From assembly GCF_004331455.1 (NCBI RefSeq), contig NZ_SJJR01000004.1:1-64000 (forward strand): a stretch of 64,000 nt of DNA, written 5' to 3'. A model generated the notes under the pieces. The model made no database searches, was not told the origin of the DNA, and saw nothing but the letters and a program-made list of their open reading frames with translations. This DNA comes from Micromonospora zingiberis. Its GTDB lineage: Bacteria; Actinomycetota; Actinomycetes; Mycobacteriales; Micromonosporaceae. Positions 36,069 to 44,596 of the stretch are shown here, piece after piece. Positions within the stretch are counted from its first letter, which is position 1; each line of letters begins with the position of its first letter. The translations under genes and the position numbers were made by a program.

Positions 36069-37100
36069 ATGTCGTACGACGCGGTGGTGCTGGTGTCCTT
36101 CGGTGGTCCGGAGGGCCCGGACGACGTGCTGCCGTTCCTCCAGAACGTGACCCGGGGACGGGGCATCCCGCCGCAGCGGCTGGCCGAGGTCGCCGAGCAC
36201 TACCAGCACTTCGGCGGGATCTCCCCGATCAACCAGCAGTGCCGGGACCTGCTCGCCGCGATCCGCGCCGACTTCGCCGCCCACGGCCTCGACCTGCCGG
36301 TCTACTGGGGCAACCGGAACTGGCACCCGATGCTGGCCGACACCGTGGCGCAGCTGCGCGACGACGGCGTACGACGGGCGTTGGGTTTCGTCACCAGCGC
36401 CTTCGGTGGCTACTCCTCCTGCCGGCAGTACCAGGAGGACATCACCGCCGCCCGGGCCGCCGTCGGTCCGGACGCGCCGGTGATCGAGAAGCTGCGCCAG
36501 TTCTGGGACCATCCCGGCTTCGTCGAGCCGCACGCCGACGCGGTACGGGCGGCGCTGGACCAACTCGACCCGGCCCAGCGGGACAGCACCCGGTTGGTCT
36601 TCACCGCACACTCCGTACCCGTGTCGATGGCCGACACCGCCGGCCCGCACGGCGGCCGGTACACCGCGCAGCTCGCCGAGACCGCGCGGCTGGTGCATGC
36701 GGCGGCCGCTCCGGACCTGTCGTACGACCTGGTGTGGCAGAGCCGCTCCGGCCCACCGCACGTGCCGTGGCTGGCGCCGGACATCAACGACCACCTGGCC
36801 GACCTCGCCGGTCAGGGGGTCACCGGCGTGGTGGTCAGCCCGATCGGTTTCGTCTCCGACCACCTTGAGGTGATCTGGGACCTCGACACCGAGGCACGGG
36901 ACACGGCCAAACAGCTCGGCCTGGACTACGTCCGCGCCGCCACCCCCGGCACCGACCCCCGCTTCGTGACCATGGTGCGGGAACTGGTGCGTGAGCGCAT
37001 CGACCCGGCCGGCGCCGACCTGCGCCGCCGCCTCGGCGAGCTGCCGATCTGGGACACCTGCCCCACGGTCTGCTGCGTTCCGCCCCGGCGTCCGTCCTGA
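36069..37100 (+). CDS. hemH: Coproporphyrin/protoporphyrin ferrochelatase
   Basis: The product has 343 residues from ATG 36069 with GGAG upstream. It shows the start VLVSFGGPEGPDDVLPFL, the active-site His in VFTAHSVP and the conserved Glu in SDHLEVIWDLD. Cys in SSCRQY and the C-terminal CPTVCC fit the [2Fe-2S] ligands of actinobacterial ferrochelatases. In these bacteria the enzyme usually inserts iron into coproporphyrin III (CpfC); which porphyrin is used cannot be told from sequence alone. Confidence 0.92.
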   Translation: MSYDAVVLVSFGGPEGPDDVLPFLQNVTRGRGIPPQRLAEVAEHYQHFGGISPINQQCRDLLAAIRADFAAHGLDLPVYWGNRNWHPMLADTVAQLRDDGVRRALGFVTSAFGGYSSCRQYQEDITAARAAVGPDAPVIEKLRQFWDHPGFVEPHADAVRAALDQLDPAQRDSTRLVFTAHSVPVSMADTAGPHGGRYTAQLAETARLVHAAAAPDLSYDLVWQSRSGPPHVPWLAPDINDHLADLAGQGVTGVVVSPIGFVSDHLEVIWDLDTEARDTAKQLGLDYVRAATPGTDPRFVTMVRELVRERIDPAGADLRRRLGELPIWDTCPTVCCVPPRRPS

Positions 37101-37137
37101 CCGCTCTGGCGATCCCGACACCCCTGCGGAGACCAGC

Positions 37138-37917
37138 ATGCATGACCGTAAACCCGTCGAGAGTTGGCTCACCGACATGGATGGCGTGCTGGTGCACGAG
37201 GGCCAGCCGGTGCCGGGTGCGCCGGAGTTCATCAAGCGGCTGCGCGCCTCCGGCAAGCCGTTCCTGGTGCTGACCAACAACTCGATCTACACCCCGCGTG
37301 ACCTGCAGGCCCGGCTTGCGCGGATGGGACTGGACGTGCCGGAGCCGGCGATCTGGTCCTCCGCGTTGGCCACCGCCCAGTTCCTGGCCGACCAGCGGCC
37401 GGGCGGCACGGCGTACGTGATCGGGGAGGCCGGGCTGACCACGGCGCTACACGCGGTGGGCTACGTGCTCAGCGACTTCGCGCCCGACTACGTGGTGCTG
37501 GGGGAGACCCGCACCTACAGCTTCGAGGCGATCACCAAGGCGATCCGGCTGATCAACGACGGGGCCCGGTTCATCTGTACCAACCCCGACGCCACCGGCC
37601 CGTCCGTGGAAGGCGCCCTGCCGGCGGCGGGCTCGGTGGCCGCGATGATCTCGAAGGCGACCGGGGTGGAGCCGTACTTCGTCGGCAAGCCCAATCCGAT
37701 GATGATGCGTTCGGCGCTGAACACGATCGACGCGCACTCGGAGAGCACCGCGATGATCGGCGACCGGATGGACACCGACATCCTCTGCGGTCTGGAGGCC
37801 GGCCTGGAGACCATCCTGGTCCTGACCGGCATCAGCACCCGTACCGAGGCCGAACGCTACCCGTACCGCCCGTCCCGAATCGTCAACTCGGTGGCCGACC
37901 TGATCGACGAGATCTGA
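37138..37917 (+). CDS. HAD-IIA (NagD-like) phosphatase
   Basis: The product has 259 residues from ATG 37138. Motif I is DMDGVL (Asp13, Asp15), motif II LTNNS, and motif III/IV GKPNPMMM with MIGDRMDTDI. The NagD-type cap lies between them. The family dephosphorylates sugar phosphates, nucleotides or PLP-like compounds; substrate is not predictable. It is 37 bp after hemH and may share its transcript. Confidence 0.85.
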   Translation: MHDRKPVESWLTDMDGVLVHEGQPVPGAPEFIKRLRASGKPFLVLTNNSIYTPRDLQARLARMGLDVPEPAIWSSALATAQFLADQRPGGTAYVIGEAGLTTALHAVGYVLSDFAPDYVVLGETRTYSFEAITKAIRLINDGARFICTNPDATGPSVEGALPAAGSVAAMISKATGVEPYFVGKPNPMMMRSALNTIDAHSESTAMIGDRMDTDILCGLEAGLETILVLTGISTRTEAERYPYRPSRIVNSVADLIDEI

Positions 37918-37954
37918 CCCGGCGGCCCCCACCCCCACCCCCACCCCGCAGCGT

Positions 37955-38024
37955 CGATCTTGCACTTTCGGTCTCCACATAACGGGCCTATCCGCACAAA
38001 ACAGCGACCGAAAGTGCAAGATCG
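37955..38024. repeat. 70-bp long inverted repeat, CGATC family, copy 1
   Basis: The 19-bp arms CGATCTTGCACTTTCGGTC (37955-37973) and their exact complement (38006-38024) flank a 32-base spacer with ATAACGGGCCTAT. The second family member (38979-39048) has the same arm length, spacer length and total length. They bracket the gene at 38096-38890. Confidence 0.85.
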
Positions 38025-38095
38025 CGGAGGAGGGGCGGCGCGGAGGAGGTGCGGCGGGGTGCGGGCGTGTGGTGGTGTGGTGGTGTGGTGGTGGG

Positions 38096-38890
38096 TTAGG
38101 GGCGGAGGGGGGCGTTGCAGGCGGCTACCAGGGCTTGGCGGCAGGCGGCGGTGAGGGGGCGCAGGGCGGCGTCGCGTTGCTGGGCCTCGTAGTTGTTGAC
38201 CGCGCCGCCGGGTGCGGCGTGCCCGGCCAGGGCGAGCACCCGGTCCAGTACGGCGGCGCGGGCGAACAGCCGGCGGGCCCGTGGGTCGAAGCCGGGCGGC
38301 AGGTCGGTGGTGCCGTCCGGGCGGCGCAGCGCTTCCAGGGCACCGGCCAACTCGGGGCGCCACTGGGCGATGTCCAGTCGGGTCAACGCCGCCGTCGTGT
38401 CGGCCAGCGCGGCGGCCAGCTCCGCCTCCGCCTCGGCGGCGCCGGGCAGGGTGAGCGAGGCGGCCGGGGCGTTCGCCGGCAGCGGGTACACCCGCCAGAG
38501 CACGGTCTCGAAGGTGTCGCCGGAGCCCGAGGTGTGCACCCGTACCTCGGGGATCAGGCCCAGCGCACCGGCGATCACCGCCTCACCGGCGAGCAGCGCG
38601 GCGCCGGCGAAGTCACCCGGGCCGGGCAGGCCACGCGGGTCGCCCGGCGCCGGCAGCACCAGCCGGATCTCGTCCGGTGAGAGCTTGGCCAGGGTGGGTA
38701 GCCCCTCCCGCAGCGGCACGTCCGTCCAGGTGCCGGGCGCGTCAGCGACCAGGTGCTCCTCGTCGCCGGCGACCGCGTCGGCAACCTCGTCGAAGGGCAC
38801 CAGCCCGGCGCGCCATGCGCGCACCCAGGCAACGAACCGGCTCGACCGGCGCGGCGCGAGGATGGCCGCACCCGCAGCGGGGGTGGACAT
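38096..38890 (-). CDS. Conserved protein of unknown function
   Basis: The product has 264 residues from ATG 38890. There is no signal peptide or membrane span. The N-terminal half (RRSSRFVAWVRAWRAGLVPFDEVADAV) is helical, the middle has PDEIRLVLPAPGDPRGLPGPGDF, and the C-terminus is helix-rich (LFARAAVLDRVLALAGHAAPGG). No catalytic motif is recognised. Both ends of the gene are bordered by a 70-bp palindrome of the same family. It is divergent from the DUF3097 gene. Confidence 0.7.
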   Translation of the reverse strand: MSTPAAGAAILAPRRSSRFVAWVRAWRAGLVPFDEVADAVAGDEEHLVADAPGTWTDVPLREGLPTLAKLSPDEIRLVLPAPGDPRGLPGPGDFAGAALLAGEAVIAGALGLIPEVRVHTSGSGDTFETVLWRVYPLPANAPAASLTLPGAAEAEAELAAALADTTAALTRLDIAQWRPELAGALEALRRPDGTTDLPPGFDPRARRLFARAAVLDRVLALAGHAAPGGAVNNYEAQQRDAALRPLTAACRQALVAACNAPLRP

Positions 38891-38978
38891 GCCGAAAGAG
38901 TACGTGTTCACGACGGCCTGTGTCTCGACTGCCGCACCCCCACTCCGCTCCGCTCGCGTTTCCGCCGCACCGCCGCGC

Positions 38979-39048
38979 CGATCATGAAGTTCTGGTCTGC
39001 GAATAAACCGCTTATGCAGCTTTTGTGACGACCAAAACTCCATGATCG
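38979..39048. repeat. 70-bp long inverted repeat, CGATC family, copy 2
   Basis: Arms CGATCATGAAGTTCTGGTC (38979-38997) and its near-complement (39030-39048, two mismatches) flank a 32-base spacer with an inner AATAAACCGCTTAT stem. It lies between divergent genes, unlike copy 1, so a terminator role alone does not explain it. Confidence 0.85.
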
Positions 39049-39115
39049 ACGGGAGTTGGGGTGGGGGCGGCGAGTCGGGGTGTGGTGCGGGAGTGCGGGA
39101 ACTAGCCTGCGTGGG

Positions 39116-39928
39116 ATGGGACGGCGGTATGGCGAGGACGTGCTGGCGGGGGACTGGCGGCGGCGGAAGGTGATCCCTGAGGTCGACGCCGAGGCGGATC
39201 TGGTGGTCGAGGACGCCGACTCGGGTTTCTGTGGTGCGGTGGTCGGGTTCGAGTCCGGCGCGGTCGTGCTGGAGGACCGGCACGGCAAACGACGCAACTT
39301 CCCACTGCTTCCCGCCGCGTTCCTGCTCGACGGTCGACCGGTCACCCTGCGCCGCCCCGCGCGGGCACCGGTGCCGGCCGCGCGGCGGCGCACCGCCTCC
39401 GGCTCGATCGCCGTCGACGGGGTACGCGCCCGGGTCGCGCGGGCCAGCCGGATCTGGGTGGAGGGGGTGCACGACGCTGCCCTGGTCGAGCGGATCTGGG
39501 GCGACGACCTGCGCATCGAGGGCGTGGTGGTGGAGCCGCTGGAGGGCATCGACGCCCTCGTCGCGGAGGTACGCGAGTTCGAGCCGGGCCCGCACCGGCG
39601 GCTCGGCGTACTGGTCGACCATCTCGTGCCGGGCTCGAAGGAGAGCCGGATCGTGGCGGGGGTGACCTCACCGTACGTGCTCGTCACCGGGCACCCGTAC
39701 GTCGACGTGTGGCAGGCGGTGAAGCCGGCGGCGCTGGGCATCCGGGCGTGGCCGGTGGTGCCACCGGGACGGCCCTGGAAGGAGGGCGTCTGCGCGGCGC
39801 TCGGCGTGGCCGAGCCGGCGGACATGTGGCGGCACATCCTGTCCCGGGTGAACACCTACGCCGACGTGGAGACACCGTTGATCAACGCCATGGAGCGGTT
39901 GATCGACTTCGTCGCGGAGCCGGGGTGA
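39116..39928 (+). CDS. DUF3097 family protein
   Basis: The product has 270 residues from ATG 39116. The sequence RYGEDVLAGDWRRRKVIPEV, WVEGVHDAALVERIWGDDLR and LVDHLVPGSKESRI is typical of actinobacterial DUF3097, whose middle region resembles a Toprim-like nucleotide-binding fold (the E and DxD in VEGVHDAA and LVDHL). Function is unknown; a nucleic-acid role has been guessed from the Toprim likeness. It is soluble, and no ribosome-binding site is clear. Confidence 0.8.
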   Translation: MGRRYGEDVLAGDWRRRKVIPEVDAEADLVVEDADSGFCGAVVGFESGAVVLEDRHGKRRNFPLLPAAFLLDGRPVTLRRPARAPVPAARRRTASGSIAVDGVRARVARASRIWVEGVHDAALVERIWGDDLRIEGVVVEPLEGIDALVAEVREFEPGPHRRLGVLVDHLVPGSKESRIVAGVTSPYVLVTGHPYVDVWQAVKPAALGIRAWPVVPPGRPWKEGVCAALGVAEPADMWRHILSRVNTYADVETPLINAMERLIDFVAEPG

Positions 39929-40013
39929 TCCGGGCGGATCACACGCGTGCGGGCAGCGCGGACGTGAGGCGCTACGGTGGACGGCCTGATCCCTACCATC
40001 CCGGGGGTGCCGT

Positions 40014-41300
40014 TTGAGCCGGTTCGAGCAGTCGCGGCGGCGGCTGCGCCAGGCGTACGAGACGGGCCGCGAGTCGGTACGCGCGGCCCGCGAGCGACAG
40101 CGGGAACGGGCGGCGATCCGTGCGGAGGAGCCCGCTCCCGGCTACCTCGCACCGGTGCCCCGGCGCCTCGATCCGCCCGCCGAGGCTGGTTCGACGACCA
40201 GCCGCGACGACTCCGACGTGCCGAAGGCGCTGCGGATCGCCGCCGCCTGGTCGTGGCGTCTGATCGTCATCGGGGTCGTCGGGTGGGCGTTGCTGCGCTT
40301 CATGGGCGCCGTCCGCATCGTCATCGTCCCGTTGCTGGTGGCGCTGCTGCTCGCCGCGTTGTTGGCGCCGGCCGTCGGCTGGCTGCTGCGCGCCCGCTTC
40401 CCCCGTACCCTGGCCACCGCCCTGGTGCTGATCAGCGGGCTCGCCGCGGTGGTCGGCACGCTGACCCTGGTGGTCAACCAGTTCATCATCGGCCTGCCCG
40501 ACCTGAGCGTCCGGGCCGCGGCCGGCATCGGGCAGATCCAGGACTGGTTGCGCGACGGGCCACTCGGGCTTTCCGACGGGCAGCTCAACCGGTACGTCGA
40601 GGCCGGGCAGAACTGGATCAACGAGAACAGCCAGACGTTGACCACCGGCGCGCTCAGCACCGCCGGCACGGTGGTCGAGGTGCTCACCGGCACCCTGCTG
40701 GTGCTGTTCGCCACCTTCTTCTTCCTGCGTGACGGTGACCGGATCTGGCGCTTCCTGGTCGGCATGCTGCCGGCCGCCGCCCGCTGGCGGGCCGACGACG
40801 CCGGTCGTGCCTCCTGGCTGACCCTGGTGGCCTACGTCCGGGCCACCGTGCTGGTGGCGTTCATCGACGCGGTGGGCATCGGGGTCGCGCTCGTGCTGTT
40901 CGATGTGCCGTTCGCCTTCCCGCTGGCCGCGTTGGTGTTCCTCGGCGCGTTCATCCCGATCGTCGGAGCCACCCTCTCCGGCGCGGTGGCGGTCCTGGTC
41001 GCCCTGGTCGACAGCGGCTGGGTCACCGCGCTGGCCATCCTCGGCGCGGTGATCGTGGTCCAGCAGGTCGAGGGGAACGTCCTCCAGCCGTGGATCATGG
41101 GCCGCGCGGTGGCCCTGCACCCGCTGCCGGTGGTGCTGGCGGTGACCGCTGGCGTGGTGCTCGACGGCATCGTCGGCGCGCTGGTGGCCGTACCGCTGAT
41201 CGCCGTGCTCAACACCGCCGTGCGCCGGCTGGCCCAACGCCCGCCGGAGCCGGCGGCACCGGTCCCCGACGCGGTGGTGGTCAGGTCGACACCGCCGTGA
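40014..41300 (+). CDS. AI-2E family transporter (PerM-like permease)
   Basis: The product has 428 residues from TTG 40014, preceded by GGGGG. A basic cytoplasmic start (about 1-75) is followed by about eight membrane spans, with the typical pairs LLVALLLAALLAPAVGWLL, FATFFFLRDG and GAFIPIVGATLSGA and the conserved QQVEGNVLQPWIMGRAV loop. The family was named after autoinducer-2 export, but many members move other solutes or ions. It ends 18 bp before the converging serine hydrolase gene. Confidence 0.82.
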   Translation: MSRFEQSRRRLRQAYETGRESVRAARERQRERAAIRAEEPAPGYLAPVPRRLDPPAEAGSTTSRDDSDVPKALRIAAAWSWRLIVIGVVGWALLRFMGAVRIVIVPLLVALLLAALLAPAVGWLLRARFPRTLATALVLISGLAAVVGTLTLVVNQFIIGLPDLSVRAAAGIGQIQDWLRDGPLGLSDGQLNRYVEAGQNWINENSQTLTTGALSTAGTVVEVLTGTLLVLFATFFFLRDGDRIWRFLVGMLPAAARWRADDAGRASWLTLVAYVRATVLVAFIDAVGIGVALVLFDVPFAFPLAALVFLGAFIPIVGATLSGAVAVLVALVDSGWVTALAILGAVIVVQQVEGNVLQPWIMGRAVALHPLPVVLAVTAGVVLDGIVGALVAVPLIAVLNTAVRRLAQRPPEPAAPVPDAVVVRSTPP

Positions 41301-41318
41301 GCCGGTTCCCGGCGCCGG

Positions 41319-42638
41319 TCAGGGCACGTCGTCGGGGGAGCGGGTGAAGACGAAGGTGGCGATGTCCAGGGCGACCGGGCTGCCGGCGTCGTCGCGGAGT
41401 ACGGCCAGCACCTCGCCGTGTTCCTCGCCGCTGACGCCGCGCCAGCGGTCGGGGCCCTCCGGGGTGTAGCGGCTGGCCGGATCGCCCGGCGTGGTCCCGA
41501 CCAGCTCGGCGCGGGCGGCATCCCAGCTGACGTCGAGCGGGATGCCCATCCACCACCAACGGCCGGTGAGGGGGGCCACGTCGGCCGGGGGCGGTGCGTC
41601 GGCCGGGAGCCACGGCGGGGCCGGCGCCGGTTCGGCGTCCAGCAGCCGGGTGAGCAGCTGTCGGCCGAGTGCGCCGAGGCCACCGCTGCGGAAGCTGTAC
41701 GAGTTGGCGAAGCCGACGATCCCGGTACGGCTGGTCCGGTGCACGTCCAGCACGGCGAGGTAACCGGGCATCGAACCACTGTGCCCGACGTACACCCGCT
41801 CGCCCTCGCGGTGCAGGCCCAGTCCGAGGCCGCGCCCGGCCCGCCAGGAGTCCCGGTCGGTCATCGTCACCGGGGCGCACATCTCGTCGAGGGTGTCGGG
41901 GGCGAGCACGGCCGGATCGGGGTCGGCGAGGAAGGCCGCCCAGCGGGCCAGGTCCGTGACGGTGGACCAGAGCTGCCCGGCCGGTGCCATGGCCCCGGTG
42001 TCCGTACGTGGTTCCTCCCGCAGCGTGTCGTGCCGGGGGTGCACCACGTAGCCGGGGGCGAACGGCTCGGTGGCCGGGTACGTGGTGCGGTCCATGCCGA
42101 GCGGGGCGAGGATCCGCTCCCGTAGCAGCTGCGCCCACGGCGTCTTCGTGATCCGTTCCAGCGCCCCGCCGAGCAGCCCGTACGCCAGGTTCGAGTAGTG
42201 GAACGTGCGGTGCGGCGGGTAGGCGATCTTGGCGGTGGAGAACCCGGTAAGCAGGGTGGTCAGGTCGACGCCTTCGTTGCGCTCCCACCACGGGCCGTCC
42301 GGCTCCCGTTGCAGGCCGCCGACGTGCCCGAGCAACTGCCGCAGGGTGACCGGGCCGGCCGCGGCGGCCTCCGGCAGGTGCCGCCGCAGCGGGTCGTCCA
42401 GGGCCAGCCGGCCGGCGTCGCGTTCCTGCATCACCAGCACCGCGGTCATCGTCTTGGTGATCGAGCCGATCCGGTACTGGAGGTCGGCATCGGGGACCGG
42501 GCGGGCACCGGCGGCGGCGACGTGGGCCAGCGCGCCGTCGCGGACCACGCCGACGATCAACGACGGAATGTGACCGGCGGCCTGGGCGTTGGTAACCAGG
42601 GCGTCGATCTGCCGAGCGGTGTCGGGACGCAGGGACAC
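41319..42638 (-). CDS. Serine hydrolase of the beta-lactamase/PBP4* class (S12-like)
   Basis: GTG 42638 follows AGGGAGGG; 439 residues. The motifs SITK (S-x-x-K, about 58-61), YSN (about 148) and HSGSMPG (replacing KTG) give a class C-like active site. A C-terminal lipocalin-like extension (PLTGRWWWMGIPLDV) follows from about residue 365. No signal peptide is present, so it is probably a cytoplasmic esterase or peptidase rather than a true beta-lactamase. Confidence 0.83.
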   Translation of the reverse strand: MSLRPDTARQIDALVTNAQAAGHIPSLIVGVVRDGALAHVAAAGARPVPDADLQYRIGSITKTMTAVLVMQERDAGRLALDDPLRRHLPEAAAAGPVTLRQLLGHVGGLQREPDGPWWERNEGVDLTTLLTGFSTAKIAYPPHRTFHYSNLAYGLLGGALERITKTPWAQLLRERILAPLGMDRTTYPATEPFAPGYVVHPRHDTLREEPRTDTGAMAPAGQLWSTVTDLARWAAFLADPDPAVLAPDTLDEMCAPVTMTDRDSWRAGRGLGLGLHREGERVYVGHSGSMPGYLAVLDVHRTSRTGIVGFANSYSFRSGGLGALGRQLLTRLLDAEPAPAPPWLPADAPPPADVAPLTGRWWWMGIPLDVSWDAARAELVGTTPGDPASRYTPEGPDRWRGVSGEEHGEVLAVLRDDAGSPVALDIATFVFTRSPDDVP

Positions 42639-42669
42639 GACCCTCCCTTACTAGTGGTACCCGCGAGCC

Positions 42670-42719
42670 TACGATCATGACAGTTCGATGACACGTGCTT
42701 TGCCATGTCACGATCGTGA
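42670..42719. promoter_or_regulatory. Imperfect inverted repeat in divergent promoter region
   Basis: TACGATCATGACA (42670-42682) and TGTCACGATCGTGA (42706-42719) are mostly complementary across 23 bases. The right arm touches the NfeD start. It may be an operator controlling nfeD and the serine hydrolase; no regulator is adjacent. Confidence 0.35.
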
Positions 42720-42720
42720 T

Positions 42721-43191
42721 ATGGATGCCGTGTTGTGGATCGTGCTGGGCGTGGTGCTGGCGGTCGCTGAGATCTTCACGGCGACCCTGTTCCTGATCAT
42801 GTTCGCGGTCGGTGCGTTCGCCGCTGCCGGCGCCGCCGCGCTCGGTGCCCCGGTGGCGGTGCAGGCGGTGGTCTTCGCCGCCGTGTCTGCGCTGACCGTG
42901 CTGGCCGCCCGGCCGGTCATCCAGCGGCACAAGCAGAGCGCCATGGAGTCCGGCGACACCGCGTTCGGGATCGAGGCGATCGAGGGCTCCACCGCCCTGG
43001 TGCTGGAGCAGGTCGACTCCGATCAGGGCATGGTGAAGATCGACGGCGAGGTGTGGAGTGCCCGCGCCTACGACGCCACCCAGGTTTTGGCACCCGGCGA
43101 ACGGGTGCAGGTTATCCAGGTCAAGGGAGCGGTAGCCCTGGTCTGGCGGGATGTTGCGACGCCCAGTGAGCTACCCGAAGCGGAAAGGTGA
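42721..43191 (+). CDS. NfeD-like membrane protein
   Basis: The product has 156 residues from ATG 42721, with no Shine-Dalgarno site, so translation may be leaderless. Three membrane spans (1-60) precede a C-terminal OB-fold (EGSTALVLEQVDSDQGMVKIDGEVWSA...VIQVKGAVALV), the short NfeD1b form without a protease domain. NfeD proteins work with SPFH proteins in membrane microdomains; the SPFH gene follows four bases later. Confidence 0.88.
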   Translation: MDAVLWIVLGVVLAVAEIFTATLFLIMFAVGAFAAAGAAALGAPVAVQAVVFAAVSALTVLAARPVIQRHKQSAMESGDTAFGIEAIEGSTALVLEQVDSDQGMVKIDGEVWSARAYDATQVLAPGERVQVIQVKGAVALVWRDVATPSELPEAER

Positions 43192-43195
43192 ACGG

Positions 43196-44305
43196 ATGGA
43201 ATTCGTGTTCCCCGTCCTATTGATAGGTATTGCCCTGATCTCGGTGATCACCCTGGCCAAGGCGTTGCGGATCGTGCCGCAGCAGCGGCAGGACGTGGTC
43301 GAGCGGCTCGGTCGGTACAAGCGCACGTTGAACCCGGGGCTGAACCTGCTCGTGCCCTTCATCGACTCGGTGCGTACCAAGGTCGACATGCGGGAGCAGG
43401 TGGTCAGCTTCCCGCCCCAGCCGGTGATCACCTCGGACAACCTGGTGGTGTCGATCGACACCGTGCTCTACTTCAAGGTCGTGGACTCGGTCCGGGCCAC
43501 CTACGAGATCTCCAACTTCCTCCAGGCGATCGAGCAGCTCACCGTCACCACGCTGCGTAACGTGATCGGCTCGCTGGATCTGGAGCGCGCCCTGACCAGC
43601 CGCGAGGAGATCAACCGGCACCTGTCCGGCGTGCTGGACGAGACCACCGGCCGGTGGGGCATCAAGGTGACCCGGGTGGAGATCAAGGCGATCGAGCCGC
43701 CGCCGAGCATCCGTGACTCGATGGAGAAGCAGATGCGCGCCGAGCGGGACCGCCGGGCGGCGATCCTCAACGCCGAGGGCCACAAGCAGTCGCAGATCCT
43801 CTCCGCCGAGGGTGAGAAGCAGGCGGCGGTGCTGCGCGCCGACGGTGACCGGCAGGCCCGCATCCTCCAGGCCGAGGGTCAGGCCAAGGCGATCCGTACC
43901 GTGTTCGACGCCATCCACCAGGCCAACCCGAGCCAGAAGGTGCTCGCCTACCAGTACCTCCAGGCGCTGCCGCAGATCGCCAACGGCACCGCCAACAAGG
44001 TCTGGATCGTGCCGGCCGAGCTGACCAAGGCCCTGGAGGGCATGGGCGGTGCGCTGGGCGGGCTCAGCCAGATGGTCGGTGACGTGCCGAGCAAGGCGGC
44101 GTCCGACGACGCCAGCGCGGTCGAGCGGGAGGCCGCCGAGGCCGCGCAGGCTGCCGCCGCGGCGGCAGCCGAGATCCACGACGAGGTACGCGTGGCCGAG
44201 GCGCAGGCCACCGGCGGTAAGGGTCCGCAGGGCCTGCCCGCGCCGGAGCCGGTCTCCCCGGCGAGCCTGCTCAACGACCCCGCCGACCAGCGCGAGCGCG
44301 GCTGA
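43196..44305 (+). CDS. SPFH/Band 7 (QmcA/stomatin-like) membrane protein
   Basis: ATG 43196 follows GGAAAGG; 369 residues. One N-terminal membrane span (FVFPVLLIGIALISVITLAKAL), an SPFH domain starting IVPQQRQDVVERLGRY with VIGSLDLERALTSREEIN, then a long coiled-coil region rich in Glu/Ala/Lys (EAEG and AEGEKQAAVLRA repeats) and an Ala-rich tail. It should form ring-like oligomers scaffolding membrane regions together with NfeD. The NfeD-SPFH pair is conserved across bacteria. Confidence 0.9.
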   Translation: MEFVFPVLLIGIALISVITLAKALRIVPQQRQDVVERLGRYKRTLNPGLNLLVPFIDSVRTKVDMREQVVSFPPQPVITSDNLVVSIDTVLYFKVVDSVRATYEISNFLQAIEQLTVTTLRNVIGSLDLERALTSREEINRHLSGVLDETTGRWGIKVTRVEIKAIEPPPSIRDSMEKQMRAERDRRAAILNAEGHKQSQILSAEGEKQAAVLRADGDRQARILQAEGQAKAIRTVFDAIHQANPSQKVLAYQYLQALPQIANGTANKVWIVPAELTKALEGMGGALGGLSQMVGDVPSKAASDDASAVEREAAEAAQAAAAAAAEIHDEVRVAEAQATGGKGPQGLPAPEPVSPASLLNDPADQRERG

Positions 44306-44313
44306 CCCACGGG

Positions 44314-44369
44314 CGTGCCCACCGTTATGCCGTAACGGTGGGCACGTCCGCCGTTACGCCGTAACGGCG
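44314..44369. repeat. Two related short hairpins after the SPFH gene
   Basis: CGTGCCCACCGTTA TGCCG TAACGGTGGGCACG (44314-44346) and CGCCGTTA CGCCG TAACGGCG (44349-44369) share the core CCGTTA[T/C]GCCGTAACGG. The first probably ends the nfeD-SPFH transcript. Confidence 0.75.
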
Positions 44370-44374
44370 CTATC

Positions 44375-44451
44375 CGGCCGGCCACGATCCCGCCGTTCCG
44401 GAGGAACGGAGTTCGGCCGGCCACGATCCCGCCGTTCCGGAGGAACGGAGT
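44375..44451. repeat. Perfect 38-bp direct repeat, each unit with an internal hairpin
   Basis: Copies at 44375-44412 and 44414-44451 are identical (CGGCCGGCCACGATCCCG and so on) with a period of 39. Each contains the CCGTTCCGGAGGAACGG palindrome. Identity suggests recent duplication. Confidence 0.85.
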
Positions 44452-44489
44452 CGATCGCCGGTCGGGCGGTAATGCGAGAAAGCCTCATG

Positions 44490-44551
44490 AAGCGCCCCGG
44501 TGTTTGCCACCATCGGTCCTAGGGCCGGTCTGGCCAGGCATCGGGGCGCTT
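44490..44551. repeat. Imperfect long inverted repeat upstream of the membrane protein gene
   Basis: AAGCGCCCCG (44490-44499) pairs with CGGGGCGCTT (44542-44551), with partial pairing inward. Several mismatches are transitions that allow G-U pairs in RNA. It lies in the leader or promoter region of the gene at 44597. Confidence 0.65.
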
Positions 44552-44596
44552 ATTGCGCGCGTCCCGCGCCACGTCGGTGGATGAGCGAGGTGAGGC

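Noticed and set aside
38096..38890. Gene between two 70-bp palindromes as a transposon cargo
   Set aside because: No transposase, no target-site duplication visible, and its composition matches its neighbours; kept only as a palindrome observation.
41319..42638. Serine hydrolase as a true beta-lactamase resistance gene
   Set aside because: No signal peptide, HSG instead of KTG and a lipocalin-like tail fit a cytoplasmic esterase or peptidase better.
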